Virus record (IMG/VR): IMGVR_UViG_3300032323_003914
Location: 1-20,944 of that record
DNA from: a virus
Length of the DNA stretch: 20,944 nt
Reading direction: 5' to 3' (one strand)
Each line of letters begins with the position of its first letter. The stretch's first letter is position 1. The position numbers and the translations under genes were made by a program. Shown here in pieces: positions 14,209 to 20,944 of this stretch. The notes beneath the pieces were generated by a model that did not search any database, was not told the origin of the DNA, and saw only the letters and a list, made by a program, of their open reading frames with translations.

Positions 14209-14837
14209 ACAATATCTATCAAGCACCGGAATGGTTATATAAAACTGCAAAACTGAATGCCACTCTACTGCCATTTATTCGAAAAGAGTTGTTGAAAGTT
14301 TTTCAATACAAATTTAACACAGTTGACGTTAGTAAGATTGAAAGTCAATTTGTTGTGCCAGCCGATCCAGAATATGTAAAACAGAATTGTCCTTCTTTGA
14401 TGAAACAATTGAAAGAATACGAGCTTGATGCTGATTTCTTAATGTTAGCCATGATTATTGTTGCGCCCGGTACAGAATACCCTATTCATATTGATACACT
14501 TAATCCTGGCAGAATGAGTCTTGGTCTGAATATTCCGGTAATAAATTGTCATGACTCGTACACTGCCTGGTACGATACTGAAATCTTATATCATGAACCA
14601 TTTGCAAATCATGTTATAGAAAGCAAGTCTCATCATACAGCGATTCCTTGCAAGGTAACGGGCGCAATAGAAATCGATAGGTGTAGTGCCAATGTGCCGC
14701 ATTGGATAAATGTAACTAAACCACATGCCGCCATCTGCAATCACAATAGTTTTAGAGTTAATTCTTCTATTAGATTTGATAAGAAAATTTTTGAAATGAT
14801 TCACGATGGTAGTTTTGATCAAAAATGTGTGATGTAG
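14205..14837 (+). CDS. Fe(II)/2-oxoglutarate-oxygenase-like protein
   Basis: A 210-aa protein with a likely double-stranded beta-helix. APGTEYPIHIDTLNPGRMSLGLNIP contains an H95-x-D97 metal motif, H166 in VPHWINV fits the distal metal ligand, and R190 near the C-terminus (SSIRF) is a candidate 2-oxoglutarate-binding residue. The H-to-R gap (24) is longer than usual, so activity is not certain. The layout resembles small phage hydroxylases of the aspartyl-hydroxylase or prolyl-hydroxylase-like type. The substrate is unknown. It begins in an ATGA overlap with the peptidase gene and ends 6 nt from a convergent minus-strand gene. Confidence 0.55.
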   Translation: MNNIYQAPEWLYKTAKLNATLLPFIRKELLKVFQYKFNTVDVSKIESQFVVPADPEYVKQNCPSLMKQLKEYELDADFLMLAMIIVAPGTEYPIHIDTLNPGRMSLGLNIPVINCHDSYTAWYDTEILYHEPFANHVIESKSHHTAIPCKVTGAIEIDRCSANVPHWINVTKPHAAICNHNSFRVNSSIRFDKKIFEMIHDGSFDQKCVM

Positions 14838-14843
14838 AAGATA

Positions 14844-16088
14844 CTATCTCATGAGAAGTGTTTTAACAGAATTAAAATCTATCAGCTCTGTGGGTAATCT
14901 GAATCGCTCGCTGAGAGAAAGATTATATTGTTTAGTACAAGACTCGAAGTTATCTACCATTTCGTCTACGATTATTTTTTTAAACTTGTTAAAAAAATGG
15001 GTATGATTGTATTCTAAAACTTCTTGCATTTCTCTGTGCATGATATCTAACTCGTGTTTTGTTAATTGACAAAGTTTTGTAATTTCTTTAACAATCATTT
15101 TTAGTCTTATGTCTGGATCAGTTTCTGAATCGTAGCTTTCGTCTATCCATTTATCAAAACTCATAAATCCATATGATTTTAAATAGTCCAGATTACCTGC
15201 AGCAGAAACTAATATAAAAGGACGTTTAATAGCTATTGGTTTAAAAATTTTTTCAGTTAAATGAAGTTTTTCATCGTAGAAATTAGTTTCAGTTACAACG
15301 TTCCATAATGCTTTGTAAAAAAAGTCCGGAATATCTGCACTGGCTAGGTTGTAATTTACATTATCAATAGTTAAACTATTTTTACCGTATAAGTACTGTG
15401 TAATATGTTTTTTTCCTTCTTTTGATAATCTTGATTCTGGATTAAAAATTTCAGTTTTGATTAAATCATTTGATAGCATCGGCGAAGATACTAGTCCGTG
15501 CTGTGTAAGGTGATTTTGTTCTAACATAGATAGCAAGTACAATCTATAGCTTCTATTATCTTTGAGTAAATGATTTAAACATATAAATACTTTTGAAATT
15601 TTATGCTCACAAATATTTTGCAAATATTGAAAATCTCGAAACCAATCAAGTGCTGCAAATCCGTGAAAGAAAAAATACCAGTCTAGTAAAGGGGAATTTT
15701 TCTTTAGCCACTGTTTTTTAAGTGAGCTTTTTTCCGAATTGGCAAATATTTGAAAATTTACATGATACATTATAGGTCCATGACCGGGAATTTCGCAATC
15801 GTACCATTCCCTACATTCAGGATGCATGTCTGGATTTAAAAGAAGTGTACGGTCAGACAAGTCTTCTAAATCTTGAAAATTTAAAGGCTCTTCGTACCAC
15901 CAAATGCAATTTCCGTTAAAATCCTGTCCGTGATTATAGCTGTTATGAAATTCACTATAACAATCGTTGTTTTTTTTAAAATCTGCTATTTTTGTTGAAC
16001 AAGAAGGCACATAACCTTGTGGGATAATAAAAATTGGTGCAAGTAATTCTTTAACAAGAAAAAATTGAAATCTATTATAGGAAATCAT
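14844..16088 (-). CDS. glycosyltransferase-like protein, paralog of the 2559-3536 gene
   Basis: A 414-aa minus-strand protein. Its C-terminal third carries T278-E279-K280, FKPI, PFILVSAAG, YLKSYGF, SFDKWID and ESYD: the same ordered motif as the other minus-strand protein. That motif resembles the donor-binding part of GT10-type fucosyltransferases. The N-terminal part is longer than in the paralog and includes WWYEEP and a His-rich stretch. Composition is distinctly AT-rich (one hand-counted 60-nt stretch at 15001-15060 was 32% G+C, against 40% in a dnaK stretch), so it may be a separate acquisition. Its ATG abuts the ATG of the divergent dehydrogenase gene with no gap (CATATG at 16086-16091). 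Likely a sugar-transfer enzyme, but this is inferred from a remote motif. Confidence 0.5.
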   Translation of the reverse strand: MISYNRFQFFLVKELLAPIFIIPQGYVPSCSTKIADFKKNNDCYSEFHNSYNHGQDFNGNCIWWYEEPLNFQDLEDLSDRTLLLNPDMHPECREWYDCEIPGHGPIMYHVNFQIFANSEKSSLKKQWLKKNSPLLDWYFFFHGFAALDWFRDFQYLQNICEHKISKVFICLNHLLKDNRSYRLYLLSMLEQNHLTQHGLVSSPMLSNDLIKTEIFNPESRLSKEGKKHITQYLYGKNSLTIDNVNYNLASADIPDFFYKALWNVVTETNFYDEKLHLTEKIFKPIAIKRPFILVSAAGNLDYLKSYGFMSFDKWIDESYDSETDPDIRLKMIVKEITKLCQLTKHELDIMHREMQEVLEYNHTHFFNKFKKIIVDEMVDNFESCTKQYNLSLSERFRLPTELIDFNSVKTLLMR

Positions 16089-17321
16089 ATGAAAAAAATT
16101 GGATTTATAGGTATTGGGAAGTTAGGTATGCCTTGTGCAGAAGCAATGGCTTTGCATTACGATGTCACCGGCTACGATATTTACCCAAAATTGAGTGACA
16201 AAATTAAAATATCCGACAATCTACGTGGAGCAGTTGCAGATAAGGATATTGTATTTGTAGCGGTACAAACTCCGCACGATCCTGATTACGACGGTTCTCA
16301 ACCCATAACACACTTGCCTAACAAAGATTTTGATTACACAACAGTTAAAGAGGTACTTGCTCAAATTAATGTATGGGCTAGCCCAGATCAATTGATTGTT
16401 CTCATTAGTACAGTGCTGCCCGGAACAGTGCGTAGAGAATTACGAGACTGTATTACCGTACCTCGTTTTATATACAATCCTTATCTAATCGCTATGGGCA
16501 GTGTAGAATGGGACATGATAAATCCAGAAATGGTAATTATTGGAACCGAAGACGGTAGCAAAACAGGCGATGCTCGAGAACTAATCAATTTTTACCAACC
16601 ATTAATGCAAAACAATCCTCGCTATGTAGTAGGCACATGGGATGAGGCAGAAAGCATCAAGATTTTTTATAACACGTTCATTAGTACCAAAATTGGCCTA
16701 GTTAACATGATTCAAGATGTTGCAATGAAAAACGGAAACATCAATGTTGATGTTGTGACCAATGCACTGGCAAATAGTACCATAAGAATCATGAGTCCCA
16801 AGTACATGCGAGCTGGCATGGGAGATGCCGGGCCATGCCATCCTAGAGACAACATTGCACTTCGTTGGTTAGCTGAGAATTTAAATTTAGGATATGACAT
16901 TTTTGATACAGTAATGCATGCCAGAGAACAGCAGGCTCGCAACTTGGCCAAGTTTCTTAAACGTATTCAAATTGAATCTAACCTTCCTATTTTTATCATG
17001 GGAAAAGCATACAAACCTGATGTTGATTATTGTGACGGTAGTTACAGTTTATTAATAGGACATTATTTAGACGAAATTCAAGCAAAGTATTTTTATATAG
17101 ATCCGTTAACTGGTGATGAGCCGCCGTTTAGAGACTGGCCAGTGATTGCGTTTCTGGCACACAACAGAGAAATTACCTATGGTTATACTGGCGATCAAGC
17201 TCAACAAAATTTCTATTGTGATTTACCAACCGGGAGTATTATTGTTGACCCATGGCGCAAATATCCTCTAGAGGATACTCAATTTAAAGTCATACATTAT
17301 GGCAACACACGAATGGTTTAA
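16089..17321 (+). CDS. UDP-glucose/GDP-mannose 6-dehydrogenase family protein
   Basis: A 410-aa enzyme of the nucleotide-sugar dehydrogenase family, which oxidises C6 of a UDP- or GDP-sugar to a uronic acid using two NAD+. Seen: an N-terminal NAD-binding GIGKLG, K191 in ESIKIFYNTFIS (active-site helix), C250 in GPCHPRD aligning with the catalytic Cys of the usual GGxCFPKD, and the C-terminal GKAYKPDVDY, like the GxAFKxxTxDxR of UDP-binding domains. VLPGTVRRE also fits. The C-terminal nucleotide-binding domain appears shorter and more divergent than in bacterial Ugd. The ATG at 16089 is chosen over an upstream TTG at 16065, which lies inside the divergent gene. The product could supply uronic acids for capsid or surface glycans (inference). 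The end overlaps the next gene by 23 nt. Confidence 0.85.
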   Translation: MKKIGFIGIGKLGMPCAEAMALHYDVTGYDIYPKLSDKIKISDNLRGAVADKDIVFVAVQTPHDPDYDGSQPITHLPNKDFDYTTVKEVLAQINVWASPDQLIVLISTVLPGTVRRELRDCITVPRFIYNPYLIAMGSVEWDMINPEMVIIGTEDGSKTGDARELINFYQPLMQNNPRYVVGTWDEAESIKIFYNTFISTKIGLVNMIQDVAMKNGNINVDVVTNALANSTIRIMSPKYMRAGMGDAGPCHPRDNIALRWLAENLNLGYDIFDTVMHAREQQARNLAKFLKRIQIESNLPIFIMGKAYKPDVDYCDGSYSLLIGHYLDEIQAKYFYIDPLTGDEPPFRDWPVIAFLAHNREITYGYTGDQAQQNFYCDLPTGSIIVDPWRKYPLEDTQFKVIHYGNTRMV

Positions 17322-17811
17322 TATTGCTCCTTTCTGGGACAACGAATACAAAAATTTAACTTACGTTAAAGAAAAATTCAATGACCCTGCGACCGAAATA
17401 GCCTGGCAGGATGCAGGCTTTCGTGGACCATTTGGTGGTTGGATGTGCGACATGCGTAGCAAACAACCTGGCTGGAACGAACAATTTATAGAATTTTTTT
17501 CTGACATGGGCTGGAAAGACATAGGCACAAGTTATTATAGAATGGAGCCTGGTAGCTCATTGCCCGAGCACGTTGACATCTATAAAAAATATATTGAACT
17601 ATTTGATTTGGCAGATAAAAAAGATACCATACGGCGTGCAGTGGTATTTCTTGAAGATTGGCAATCGGGGCATTACGCAGAATGCGATAGAACTCCTTAT
17701 GTAAATTGGATTCAAGGATTCACACTGGTATGGAAATGGGACGCCCCTCATGTTGCTGCTAATATGGGAATGACGCCAAGATATACACTACAGATTACCG
17801 GACACATATGA
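17299..17811 (+). CDS. Fe(II)/2-oxoglutarate-oxygenase-like protein
   Basis: A 170-aa protein with good support for a non-haem iron dioxygenase fold: YRMEPGSSLPEHVDIYKKYI gives H91-x-D93, and WDAPHVAANMG gives H151, with R161 ten residues later in TPRYTLQITG, the usual spacing for the 2-oxoglutarate-binding Arg. The first ~45 residues are Trp- and Phe-rich. The substrate is unknown; a sugar, lipid or peptide modification is possible. It begins 23 nt inside the dehydrogenase gene and overlaps the amidinotransferase by 4 nt, so the three genes are a tight co-translated unit that probably works on one pathway (inference). Confidence 0.65.
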   Translation: MATHEWFNIAPFWDNEYKNLTYVKEKFNDPATEIAWQDAGFRGPFGGWMCDMRSKQPGWNEQFIEFFSDMGWKDIGTSYYRMEPGSSLPEHVDIYKKYIELFDLADKKDTIRRAVVFLEDWQSGHYAECDRTPYVNWIQGFTLVWKWDAPHVAANMGMTPRYTLQITGHI

Positions 17812-18725
17812 TTTACTCTGTTAACGAATGGGATACACTTCGAGAGGTAGTAGTAGGCCGTGCTTGTTTTGCAAATTGGCCTAGCAATGATCCGGTTTTT
17901 TCTCGAGAAAGCGAAAAGACCACATGGACAGCAACTCCAGTGCCCAGTGGACCTGTGCCCGACTGGATCATTGACGAAACCAACGAAGATCTAGACATGT
18001 TGGCACTAGTTCTAGAAAAATGTGGCGCAACAGTACATAGACCCAAAGCTCTCAACTATCAAGATCTAGGCGGCATGTATGGCTACTGTCCTAGAGATAG
18101 ATTACTAATACACGGTAGTACCATAGTTGATCCGTCAATGATGTATCCATGCAGAGACATGGAAGTGGAATCACTGGATGACATTATCTATCGTGCCGAT
18201 ATTGTGCATCGTATGCCTCGCAACCAGGGCATGATATTAGACGCAGCTAATGTACTTAGACTGAACGACACCATGCTGTTTTTAGAAAGTGCCAGTGGCA
18301 ATCAAGCAGCAGCACGTTGGTTACAACACAAATTTCCTGATGTTCGTATTGAAGTATGTAATTTTTATTCTGGTGTACATATTGACAGCACTATAGTTCC
18401 GCTACGTGAAGGTTTAGTTTTAGTAAATGCCAGTAGGGTCAACATGAACAATTTACCTTCCGTATTTCATTCTTGGGAAGTAATCTGGGTAGACGAAGTT
18501 GTAGAACAAGGATTTTATCAGTACCCATATGCTAGCAAATGGATAGCGTTAAACATGCTGGTCGTAGATCCCGATACAGTAATCGTAGATCAACATCAAA
18601 CAAAATTAATTAACATCCTTGAAAGCTACCAATTTACTGTAATACCATTGGAGTTAAGACACAGTCGTACCCTGGGTGGCGGGTTTCATTGTGTAACACT
18701 AGATCTATTAAGAACCGATAAATAA
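17808..18725 (+). CDS. amidinotransferase (AGAT / StrB1-like)
   Basis: A 305-aa member of the guanidino-group-modifying superfamily, transferring the amidino group of arginine to an amine acceptor such as glycine or an inosamine phosphate. The N-terminal VNEWDTLREVVVGR is the family signature. Catalytic residues are seen as D145 in ILDAANVLR, H191 in GVHIDSTIVPL (as in AGAT and StrB1) and C295 in GGGFHCVTLDLLR. A CPRD motif follows the first strand block. Length is slightly below the ~350-390 of bacterial and mitochondrial AGAT, with a shorter middle. The acceptor cannot be told. It overlaps the 2OG-like gene by 4 nt. A late-promoter-like GATAAATA sits over its last codons (18717-18724). Confidence 0.9.
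   Translation: MIYSVNEWDTLREVVVGRACFANWPSNDPVFSRESEKTTWTATPVPSGPVPDWIIDETNEDLDMLALVLEKCGATVHRPKALNYQDLGGMYGYCPRDRLLIHGSTIVDPSMMYPCRDMEVESLDDIIYRADIVHRMPRNQGMILDAANVLRLNDTMLFLESASGNQAAARWLQHKFPDVRIEVCNFYSGVHIDSTIVPLREGLVLVNASRVNMNNLPSVFHSWEVIWVDEVVEQGFYQYPYASKWIALNMLVVDPDTVIVDQHQTKLINILESYQFTVIPLELRHSRTLGGGFHCVTLDLLRTDK
18717..18724 (+). promoter_or_regulatory. late-promoter-like octamer upstream of the methyltransferase-like gene
   Basis: GATAAATA spans the amidinotransferase's last codons, 24 nt before the ATG at 18749. Spacing is suitable for a late promoter serving the structural gene block downstream. It differs from the T4 consensus in the first base only. Confidence 0.4.
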
Positions 18726-18748
18726 TAGATACAGTTTAAAGAAATAAA

Positions 18749-19483
18749 ATGACGGAATTTGCAAATTACACAAAAAATCTTTTATCGGCGTTACTGACCA
18801 ATCCAAAAGCTAACGAAGTAATTAACAAGAAAGTTGAAATAATAACGTCAGTTTATGACTTTCATAATATTGCGCCCAAGAGCACATTGTTTATAGGATT
18901 CAATCCTGCCCTATTAAGTATTACTAATGGTGTGTCTGTGACAGGTATAGATAAAGAAACTTTGGATTACATAAAAACAAAAAATCCAAAGATCAATTAT
19001 ATTACCCCAGACAAACTCAACGAGTACTATAAAAAATTTGATAGTGTGATCGCATTTGATGAATTTTTAACTTTTGCTGAAAGTGATGCAGAACAGCAAA
19101 CACTTATACAACAAATTTGTTCTTTGGCCAATCAGGTAGTAATAAGTACAGTACGAGACTATAAAAATCAAGATTTCAAAGATAAGGAATTTTCAACTCC
19201 GGCTATTATCAAAAGCACAAATAAAAGCCAGATATTTTTAGAATATCACGATTGGAATTTTAAGGACCGAGCCAGTTGGGTAACAATGGTTTACGAAATA
19301 GATTATCCAAATAACCATACCCAAAATCATGGTCCTTACAATCGCAGAACCATGTACTTTAAGCAGTTGGCTAAATTTAGTGCAGATGCAGGATCAACAC
19401 ATTTTCAGGTACACAAAAATTTAATGTACAAGAGTCTAATCAAGAAAAATTATGAACATGTGATTTCAATTATATTTGAGTAA
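18749..19483 (+). CDS. SAM-methyltransferase-like protein
   Basis: A 244-aa protein that I recognise by pattern from T4-like environmental phages, where it sits near tail or fibre genes. An N-terminal helix pair is followed by the strand-Gly motif STLFIGFNPALL, then VTGIDKETLDYI (candidate acidic residue after strand 2), KFDSVIAFDEFLTF (motif IV position) and a strand VVISTVRD, matching the order of a class I methyltransferase. The glycine-rich loop is atypical, so binding of SAM is uncertain. The C-terminal HKNLMYKSLIKKNYEHVISIIF looks conserved. A late-promoter-like octamer precedes it. It ends in a TAATG overlap with the fibre-like gene, so it may modify or assemble with that product (inference). 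Confidence 0.65.
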   Translation: MTEFANYTKNLLSALLTNPKANEVINKKVEIITSVYDFHNIAPKSTLFIGFNPALLSITNGVSVTGIDKETLDYIKTKNPKINYITPDKLNEYYKKFDSVIAFDEFLTFAESDAEQQTLIQQICSLANQVVISTVRDYKNQDFKDKEFSTPAIIKSTNKSQIFLEYHDWNFKDRASWVTMVYEIDYPNNHTQNHGPYNRRTMYFKQLAKFSADAGSTHFQVHKNLMYKSLIKKNYEHVISIIFE

Positions 19484-20742
19484 TGGATAACGAACAATTA
19501 GAAAACGTAGTTAAAAACTTAGTAGCACAAGTCCAAGACAGTCTCAATGAAAGAATTGAGCGAGGTATTGTTGACCATGTGAAAAAGACGCTAGATAACT
19601 ACGACTTTGAAAGCAAAATTAATTTGCTTGCCAGTTTAAAATTAGACAACAAGATAAACGAATTTGAAATACGTCCCATAGACGTAGAAGAAAAACTACG
19701 TCTAGCTGCTGACAATATAATTGCTTCATTGGATAAACAGGCCAAGGCGCAGATACTGTCTGATATTGCACGTAAAATTGATACCATTGATTTTACGCAA
19801 AGTATGACCAATGCTGTGGCACAACAGTTTGAAGCCAGGATTGACCGATCGTCATGGCCAGACAATAGTATAAATTTTTCCGCAATAAAACAAAATGAAA
19901 TTGCAATCAGCGGAGACTCAGTCAGCGGCGGCCTAATAACAAACTTTAGCAGTACCGGGATAGATGATCGTGCAACAGATTGCACAATTACGATCTTGGA
20001 CGAGCACACCATAGTCGAAAACAATCTCATAGCAGCCAGCGCAGATATCAAAGGCTCTGTCAAGATCGAAGGCGATTTGGTGTTACGAGGTACGATACCC
20101 ACTGACAGTCTGGCGTTTAAAAATATCGTAATCGAAGCTGCTACTACTGTTGTTACCAATCTAGATGAGAATTTGTTTGAGGGTTATTCGAACAAGGTCT
20201 TTGATAAAATAAGAACCGATGGAATTGATCTAAATCAAATTACCATAGACGGTGAAGCTGTAATTACTGGCAACAAAATTGGCATCAAAATTACTGAAAG
20301 TAATTTACAAAAACTTGGTGTGGTTCGAGAGCTACAAACCAGCGGTGAAACATTTCTAAGCGAAAGCTTGTATGTAAGCAATCGTAGAGTGGGTGTCAAT
20401 ACTATTGATCCTGGTCATGCATTAAGCGTATGGGATCAAGAAGTGGAAGTTGTAGTTGGTAAGCGTAGTCAAGACCGAGCAATGTTGGGAACAGTAAGAA
20501 GTCAAGACTTAGTTATAACAAGCAACAATAAAAACAATCTTGTGTGTCACCCGGATGGGTCAGTGCGTATTGATAATTTAGCCATTGGTTCGGTAGCAAT
20601 GACTAGTTCTTCATCAGTCCCAAATTCAAACAACCCAATTGGAGCTATTGTGTGGAACGATAAACCTGAAATAGGAAAACCAATTGGTTGGGTCAGCCTG
20701 GGCGGAGCTCGATGGGCCAGCTTTGGTATCATAACTGAATAA
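19483..20742 (+). CDS. fibre-like structural protein
   Basis: A 419-aa protein likely to be a virion fibre or attachment-related component. The first ~110 residues are helical and charged, suiting a trimeric coiled coil. A beta-rich mid-section (about 125-260) has SVKIEGDLVLRG-type strands, as in beta-helical fibre shafts. The RVGVNTIDPGHALSVWD segment is a pattern typical of phage tail-fibre proteins, and the C-terminal PIGAIVWNDKPEIGKPIGWVSLGG looks like a tip or trimerisation domain. There is no signal peptide, as expected for virion proteins. It is coupled by a 1-nt overlap to both neighbours. The specific receptor is unknown; a baseplate or neck role is not excluded. Confidence 0.7.
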   Translation: MDNEQLENVVKNLVAQVQDSLNERIERGIVDHVKKTLDNYDFESKINLLASLKLDNKINEFEIRPIDVEEKLRLAADNIIASLDKQAKAQILSDIARKIDTIDFTQSMTNAVAQQFEARIDRSSWPDNSINFSAIKQNEIAISGDSVSGGLITNFSSTGIDDRATDCTITILDEHTIVENNLIAASADIKGSVKIEGDLVLRGTIPTDSLAFKNIVIEAATTVVTNLDENLFEGYSNKVFDKIRTDGIDLNQITIDGEAVITGNKIGIKITESNLQKLGVVRELQTSGETFLSESLYVSNRRVGVNTIDPGHALSVWDQEVEVVVGKRSQDRAMLGTVRSQDLVITSNNKNNLVCHPDGSVRIDNLAIGSVAMTSSSSVPNSNNPIGAIVWNDKPEIGKPIGWVSLGGARWASFGIITE

Positions 20743-20944
20743 TGTTCAATAAAACTTTTTGTTCTAGTCCGTGGTTTCACGTAAGACTTACCTATGACGG
20801 TAGTTTTGAATCTTGTCGCTGGGCAAATAATCCAAGTAGACTACATAATATCAAAGATCAAACATTATTACAATACTACAATAGTGACCAAATGCGTGTG
20901 TTACGCCAGCAACTATTATCCGGCCAAGAACCGGAGCATTGTCA
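20742..20944 (+). CDS. radical-SAM/SPASM-twitch-like protein (5' part)
   Basis: An ORF that runs off the window (67 complete codons). The residues CSSPWFHVRLTYDG and SFESCRWANN are followed by HNIKDQTLLQYYNSDQMRVLRQQLLSG and EPEHC. This matches the auxiliary-cluster (SPASM/twitch) region of radical SAM enzymes: C...PW..h.....G...pC, an nI-sl--ywns signature, then a Cys pair. The N-terminal CxxxCxxC motif of a full radical SAM domain is absent here, so it may be a twitch-only protein or have a radical-SAM domain later, outside the window. It starts in a TAATG overlap with the fibre-like gene. Likely Fe-S dependent; the substrate is unknown. Confidence 0.6.
   Translation, partial: MFNKTFCSSPWFHVRLTYDGSFESCRWANNPSRLHNIKDQTLLQYYNSDQMRVLRQQLLSGQEPEHC

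Noticed and set aside
19599-20159. 186-aa minus-strand ORF inside the fibre-like gene
   Set aside because: Low-complexity Ser/Ile/Leu composition with no Shine-Dalgarno, fully antisense to a well-supported gene.
1-20944. tRNA genes, CRISPR arrays, IS elements, attachment sites
   Set aside because: Nothing with cloverleaf-like arms, regular spacer-repeat units, transposase motifs or terminal inverted repeats was seen by eye; a tRNAscan or repeat search was not possible.

Overview
This window looks like part of a large, AT-rich virulent tailed phage of the T4-like (myovirus) type, probably infecting a Gram-negative aquatic bacterium. The reasons are: dense, mostly plus-strand genes with 1- to 4-nt overlaps; T4-late-promoter-like octamers (TATAAATA or GATAAATA) ahead of several transcription units; a fibre-like structural protein; and host-derived genes (bS21, DnaK, Hsp20, ClpS, amidinotransferase, nucleotide-sugar dehydrogenase) in a non-bacterial order. 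No integrase, tRNA, rRNA, IS element or CRISPR array is visible. DnaK reads as proteobacterial and, from memory, closest to betaproteobacterial DnaK, so a proteobacterial host is a weak inference. Several families match proteins I recall from marine and freshwater T4-like phages, but no search was run.

Layout. 1-59 is the tail of an upstream gene, followed by an AT hairpin and a sigma70-like plus late-like promoter. 174-2575 holds a membrane/coiled-coil/zinc-ribbon protein, an unknown protein and a phage-encoded ribosomal protein bS21. 2559-3536 (minus strand) is a glycosyltransferase-like gene. 3638-6396 is a proteostasis block: full-length DnaK, an IbpA-like small heat-shock protein and a ClpS N-degron adaptor. 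The dnaK and hsp20 leaders share an 11-nt motif, a hairpin and a strong Shine-Dalgarno sequence. 6393-7956 holds an unknown small protein, a cytidylyltransferase-like enzyme, a DEDDh 3'-5' exonuclease and an unknown protein.

8068-14208 is an envelope-directed region. It has two secreted proteins (one of 787 aa with about 11 cysteine repeats), a membrane-anchored coiled-coil protein, another secreted protein, a strong terminator, two microproteins, two more membrane proteins, two tandem mini helix-turn-helix proteins, and a secreted S11-family D,D-peptidase with an intact active site. 14205-18725 looks like a small-molecule or glycan-modification block: two Fe(II)/2OG-oxygenase-like proteins, a second minus-strand glycosyltransferase-like paralog, a UDP-sugar 6-dehydrogenase-like enzyme and an amidinotransferase. 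18749-20944 holds a methyltransferase-like protein, a fibre-like structural protein and the start of a radical-SAM/SPASM-like protein, joined by 1-nt overlaps.

Taken together (inference), the phage carries tools to manage host translation (bS21), protein folding and N-degron turnover (DnaK/Hsp20/ClpS), a suite of exported or membrane proteins acting on the cell envelope, and enzymes that could modify surface sugars or small molecules. The best candidates for an undescribed system are the exported-protein cluster (8068-13447), the shared chaperone leader, and the paired mini-HTH genes.
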